DNA from: Pseudobdellovibrionaceae bacterium
GTDB taxonomy: Bacteria > Bdellovibrionota > Bdellovibrionia > Bdellovibrionales > Bdellovibrionaceae
Assembly: GCA_947374445.1 (NCBI GenBank)
Contig: CANCBY010000035.1
Location: forward strand, 1-16,983
DNA: 16,983 bases
Reading direction: 5' to 3'
The notes beneath the pieces are model-generated. The model made no database searches. It worked only from the letters and a program-made list of their open reading frames with translations, and was not told the DNA's origin. This document shows, piece by piece, positions 13,397 to 16,983 of the stretch (its first letter is position 1; each line of letters begins with the position of its first letter). The translations under genes were made by a program, and so were the position numbers.

Positions 13397-15436
13397 TTGA
13401 AGTTCTCTCAAGAGTTCATTGAGCGAGTGGTTTCGGCCAATAATTTGGTCGACATCATTTCGCAATACACACAACTCAAGCCCGGAGGCGGTGGTCTCAT
13501 GGGTCGCTGTCCTTTTCCGGATCATCCAGAAAAGACGGCGAGCTTTTCTGTCTCAGAAAACAAACAAGTTTATCACTGCTTCGGTTGCCAAAAAAGCGGC
13601 AACCTTTACAAATTTCTTGAGCAGTACAACGGCATGTCCTTTCCGGAGGCCGTTGAATATCTTGCGGATCGAGCCAATATTGCAATGCCTGCACAAGATC
13701 GCGAGCAGTCCGAAAAGTTCGATAAGATCGCGATTAAAAAACGACAAATTCTAAATGCTAACAAACTTGCGATGCAATTTTTCTATGAGCAATTTCGCTC
13801 GCTGCCGAAGGACCACAAGGCCAAGGTTTATGCGCACAAGCGCGGGCTGACCTCGGAGCTGATAGAAACATTCAAGATTGGTTATGCTCCTGCGGAGTGG
13901 GATTCACTGATTCAATTTTTGACTGGCAAAGGTGTTTCGATTCAGACGATGGAAGAAGCTCGGCTGATCAAAGCTCGCGCTACGGGCACAGGCTATTTTG
14001 ATTTGTTCCGTGATCGTTTGATGTTCACAATTTTTGATACCAAAAATGAAGTCATCGCATTTGGCGGTCGCATTCTTGAACAGGGCGATGTGAAGTACAT
14101 GAACTCGCCGGAGACTTTGGTATTTTCTAAGAGTCGTACTTTGTACGGGCTCTCTGAAACTTCAAAATATATTCGCAGCGAAGATCAAGTGATTGTGGTC
14201 GAAGGCTACATGGACTTGGTGGCGCTCTACAAGGCAGGCATTCGCAATGTAGTAGCACCGATGGGTACTGCGCTTACGAGCGATCAGTCGCGGATGCTGG
14301 CGCGTTTGACCCAGAATGTGGTGGTGCTTTTTGATGGCGATGACGCCGGCAAGGGTGCTGCTGAGAAAAGTTTACCAATTCTTCTTGAGGCCAATGTTCA
14401 TCCTAAGGGTTTAACTCTGCCAAATAATTTAGATCCTGATGAGTATCTCTTGGCCCACGGCGTGAATTCTTTGCAGGCTCTGCTCGGTACTGCTCCTGAT
14501 CTATTTTCTTTGATCTTGGCTCGCTGGATGAGTGACTACCGCGGAGAGGCTTCGCAAAAAGTGCAGCTTGCCGATCGTTTGAAACCTCTCTTTAAAGCAG
14601 TGGTAGATCCTCGTTTAAGGGACCTCTATGTGGTTGAAACCGCTGAAAAAATGGGCGTTGATGCGAAGTGGCTTAAAATAGCTATCAGTCCTGAACCTGC
14701 GCAAGGATCGAATAATTTAGGGGGTCCAGCAGGAGCTAAGCCAGCACCGACACCGATGAAGGCACCTCAACAAGCGACCTCGGTGGCTGTCGTTCAGCCC
14801 GTAAAACCAGCTGTAGAGGCTTCAATTCCTGATAAAATCGTTCTTAAGAAAGCCACTCAGGCCGAGACTTTGTTGATGGCAGTGGCGTTAAAAAATCGTG
14901 CCAACTTTGCAAAGTTCCTCGAAGCCGAAGTCATTGAAAAGATTCTGGATCCAGGTGCAAAGGCCGTGCTCGAAAGAGCAGCAACTGTCTATGGACAAGA
15001 GCCAGAAAAATTTGATAAGTTGGCCAGTCTGTTGTCCACCTTTGTCGATGAGCCCTCTCGTTTGTTTCTTCCGGCTCTGACTAAATCTTCTCAAGTAGGA
15101 GGTTGGCCTTCAGGAATTGGTGTCGCTGACAGTTCTGGAATGGCTCGAGAGACCACTCCTGAACAAAAGTCGGCGGCATTAGATGCGGCAGCTGCTGATG
15201 CCGAAGAGGCAGATGCAAAACAAAACGCGGAGGACTTAAAACTACTCAATGATTGTGCGACTCGGGTGCGTGAGCGATTTATAAAATATCAAGCTCACCA
15301 AATTGCTCAAGAGATTAAAACTCAAAAGCTCAGCCCTGAACAACTCGATCCCGCAAAGCTTGAGCAGTTTATGAATCTCCAGCGCGACCGTCTTTCTATC
15401 CGCAATAAATCTGCGGGCAACAAAGACTCTGAATAA
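13397..15436 (+). CDS. dnaG: DNA primase
   Basis: This 679-aa primase makes RNA primers at the replication fork. The N-terminal zinc-binding domain has Cys38, His43, Cys61 and Cys64 (YHCFGC); the first spacing is C-x4-H where E. coli has C-x2-H. The RNA polymerase core contains FGGRIL and KYMNSPETLVFSKSRTLYGL at 234-251. The TOPRIM metal site shows EGYMD at 269-273 and DGDDAG at 313-318, and DPDEYL follows at 347-352. Two low-complexity linkers (Pro/Ala-rich about 434-478, Ala/Glu-rich about 586-612) make it longer than E. coli DnaG (581 aa). The C-terminal third would be the helicase-binding domain and is poorly conserved. The start is TTG 13397, preceded by GAGG at a normal distance. It follows yqeY by 48 bases and precedes rpoD by 54. 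Confidence 0.97.
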   Translation: MKFSQEFIERVVSANNLVDIISQYTQLKPGGGGLMGRCPFPDHPEKTASFSVSENKQVYHCFGCQKSGNLYKFLEQYNGMSFPEAVEYLADRANIAMPAQDREQSEKFDKIAIKKRQILNANKLAMQFFYEQFRSLPKDHKAKVYAHKRGLTSELIETFKIGYAPAEWDSLIQFLTGKGVSIQTMEEARLIKARATGTGYFDLFRDRLMFTIFDTKNEVIAFGGRILEQGDVKYMNSPETLVFSKSRTLYGLSETSKYIRSEDQVIVVEGYMDLVALYKAGIRNVVAPMGTALTSDQSRMLARLTQNVVVLFDGDDAGKGAAEKSLPILLEANVHPKGLTLPNNLDPDEYLLAHGVNSLQALLGTAPDLFSLILARWMSDYRGEASQKVQLADRLKPLFKAVVDPRLRDLYVVETAEKMGVDAKWLKIAISPEPAQGSNNLGGPAGAKPAPTPMKAPQQATSVAVVQPVKPAVEASIPDKIVLKKATQAETLLMAVALKNRANFAKFLEAEVIEKILDPGAKAVLERAATVYGQEPEKFDKLASLLSTFVDEPSRLFLPALTKSSQVGGWPSGIGVADSSGMARETTPEQKSAALDAAAADAEEADAKQNAEDLKLLNDCATRVRERFIKYQAHQIAQEIKTQKLSPEQLDPAKLEQFMNLQRDRLSIRNKSAGNKDSE

Positions 15437-15490
15437 AAAATTAAGTTTAAGTTTTAGCTTACTAAGCGACACTAAGTGAAAGAGGACCAC

Positions 15491-16983
15491 GTGAATTCGA
15501 ATAAAAACGAGCCAGTGAAAGAGCTTTCTTTGATCGAGCAAGAGTCGCTCGTTAAAGAGGAAATACAGAAGTTTATCAGGCTGGCTAAAGAAAAAACCAG
15601 CCTGACGATTGAGGAGATCAATGATCTTCTCCCGCAAGAAATCATTGCTTCGACCGCGCTTGACTTGTTTATGCAGGCACTCGAGATCAATGGTGTTGTC
15701 ATCACAGACATGACTGAAGCCAAGTCAGACGACGAAAAAGACGCCTTTCTCGCTGATCCTGACAAAGAGGACGAAGAAGCCGACGAAGATGAAAAAGCTG
15801 AAAGTGAAGATGTTAAAGGCAACGACCCTGTTCGTTTGTATCTACGCAAGATGGGTTCGGTATCGCTTCTCACTCGTGAGGGTGAGGTCGAGATCGCTCG
15901 TCGTATTGAAAAAGGGGAGCGTGAGATCGTTCGCGCGATTTTGTTTTCACCAATCGGTACTGTTGAGATTATCAATTTAGGCAAGCGCCTCGATGAAGGC
16001 CGTATCAAGGTCAAAGCGATCTTTCGTGGTCTTGAGGACGAAGAAACTCAGTACAACGAGCAAGAATACATCGATAAAATTCATGAACTCATCGGCAAAG
16101 TGACTGAGTATCAAACAGCCGTAGCTAAAAACTTTGCGACTCTTCGTAATGAGTCGATCACACCGGCTCAGCGTGAAGCGACGATGAAAGAAGTCAATGT
16201 CATCAACGAAAAACTGATGGCAAATTTCGAAAGCATTAATTTCAACCGAAAGACGATCAATCGCGTTGTGATCAAGTTCAGAAACTTGGTCAATCGCATG
16301 GCCACTCTTCGTCGTCGCACCAAAGAAGGTCTTGAGAAAACTTTTTCTAAAGACGTCCCTTCGATGCTTGAGCGTATGAAGCAATTAGAGACCAACGAAA
16401 AAGAATTACTGAAAATGACCAGAGACACTGGTCTTAACTACAACAAATTTCGTTCTTATGTGATTCAGGCTCAAGATGCCGAGACTCGTGCAAAGCGCTT
16501 GCTTGAAGAAACAGAAATGAATTTTGTGTGGATCAAAGACACTTACACAGCCATCTGGAAAGGCGAGCGCGAAGCCGATCTTGCGAAGTCTGAGTTGGTT
16601 GAAGCCAATCTTCGTCTCGTGGTATCGATCGCTAAAAAATACACCAACCGTGGTTTGCAATTTTTGGATTTGATCCAAGAAGGTAACATCGGTTTGATGA
16701 AAGCCGTTGATAAGTTCGAGTATCGTCGTGGCTACAAGTTTTCGACTTATGCGACTTGGTGGATCCGTCAGGCCATCACACGCGCTATCGCCGATCAGGC
16801 GCGCACAATTCGTATTCCTGTGCACATGATCGAGACGATCAATAAGCTTGTCAGAACTTCTCGCTATTTGGTTCAGGAGCTAGGCCGTGAGCCGATCCCT
16901 GAAGAAATCGCAGAAAAAATGGACATGCCTGTTGATAAAGTACGCAAAGTCTTGAAGATCGCTAAAGAGCCAATCTCTCTTGA
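15491..16983 (+). CDS. rpoD: Primary sigma factor RpoD (3' end outside window)
   Basis: 497 complete codons of the housekeeping sigma-70 are present; the frame is open at the window end. Region 1.1 is at the start (EEIQKFIRLAKEKTSLTIEE to about residue 65), followed by an acidic linker (Asp/Glu-rich, about 78-108). Region 1.2 begins at 110 (NDPVRLYLRKMGSVSLLTREGE). A non-conserved insert of over 200 residues separates it from region 2 at about 372, as in proteobacterial RpoD. Regions 2.1-2.4 are fully conserved (ANLRLVVSIAKKYTNRG; DLIQEGNIGLMKAVDKFEYRRG; TYATWWIRQAITRAI at 419-433). Region 3 is cut at ...KVLKIAKEPISL; region 4 is not seen. I take GTG 15491 with AGAGGA upstream; an in-frame GTG at 15476 lacks such a site. 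Confidence 0.97.
   Translation, partial: MNSNKNEPVKELSLIEQESLVKEEIQKFIRLAKEKTSLTIEEINDLLPQEIIASTALDLFMQALEINGVVITDMTEAKSDDEKDAFLADPDKEDEEADEDEKAESEDVKGNDPVRLYLRKMGSVSLLTREGEVEIARRIEKGEREIVRAILFSPIGTVEIINLGKRLDEGRIKVKAIFRGLEDEETQYNEQEYIDKIHELIGKVTEYQTAVAKNFATLRNESITPAQREATMKEVNVINEKLMANFESINFNRKTINRVVIKFRNLVNRMATLRRRTKEGLEKTFSKDVPSMLERMKQLETNEKELLKMTRDTGLNYNKFRSYVIQAQDAETRAKRLLEETEMNFVWIKDTYTAIWKGEREADLAKSELVEANLRLVVSIAKKYTNRGLQFLDLIQEGNIGLMKAVDKFEYRRGYKFSTYATWWIRQAITRAIADQARTIRIPVHMIETINKLVRTSRYLVQELGREPIPEEIAEKMDMPVDKVRKVLKIAKEPISL

Noticed and set aside
15472..16384. Minus-strand open frames within rpoD
   Set aside because: They mirror the sigma factor coding frame and have Ser/Arg-rich, low-information translations.

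Overview
The window looks like chromosome from a Bdellovibrionota-type (predatory 'delta') proteobacterium or a close relative. This is inference from three things: moderate GC, a eukaryote-like homodimeric NADP isocitrate dehydrogenase next to proteobacterial housekeeping genes, and several lipoprotein, outer-membrane and murein-active genes. The species cannot be fixed from the sequence alone. No rRNA, tRNA, CRISPR array or intact mobile element was seen.

Left part (1-5850, all + strand). The 3' end of an unidentified gene is followed by a good intrinsic terminator whose 3' arm contains the start codon of a small lipoprotein gene. A structured leader then precedes a three-gene stress/starvation cluster: prkA (yeaG, AAA+ / serine kinase-like), yeaH (DUF444, von Willebrand A-like) and a SpoVR/YcgB gene. 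This order is conserved in many bacteria. A strong hairpin sits in the prkA-yeaH gap, and an even stronger one directly after the SpoVR stop.

Middle (5900-8580, all - strand). This is the accessory-looking part. It holds a lytic-transglycosylase-domain protein with a His/Cys-rich N-terminal module and no signal peptide. Its stop overlaps by 16 nt the start of a secreted protein with eight cysteines in its mature part. Next come a small membrane protein with a poor TTG start, a stretch that looks like decayed coding sequence (7742-8082), and a GNAT acetyltransferase.

Right part (8690-16983). icd (- strand) is followed at its 3' end by nested inverted repeats. A SUI1/YciH-type translation factor is translationally coupled (TGATG) to an Omp85-superfamily barrel without POTRA domains. 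A tiny Ala/Lys-rich exported protein comes next; its bidirectional terminator also encodes the end of tadA. Divergently from tadA runs an expanded macromolecular-synthesis operon: rpsU, terminator, yqeY, dnaG, rpoD. The last gene is cut by the window end within sigma region 3. rpsU, dnaG and rpoD all appear to use non-ATG starts.

The best candidate for something undescribed is the overlapping murein-hydrolase / Cys-rich secreted protein pair (5905-7220). It could be an enzyme with its inhibitor or immunity partner, but that is hypothesis only.
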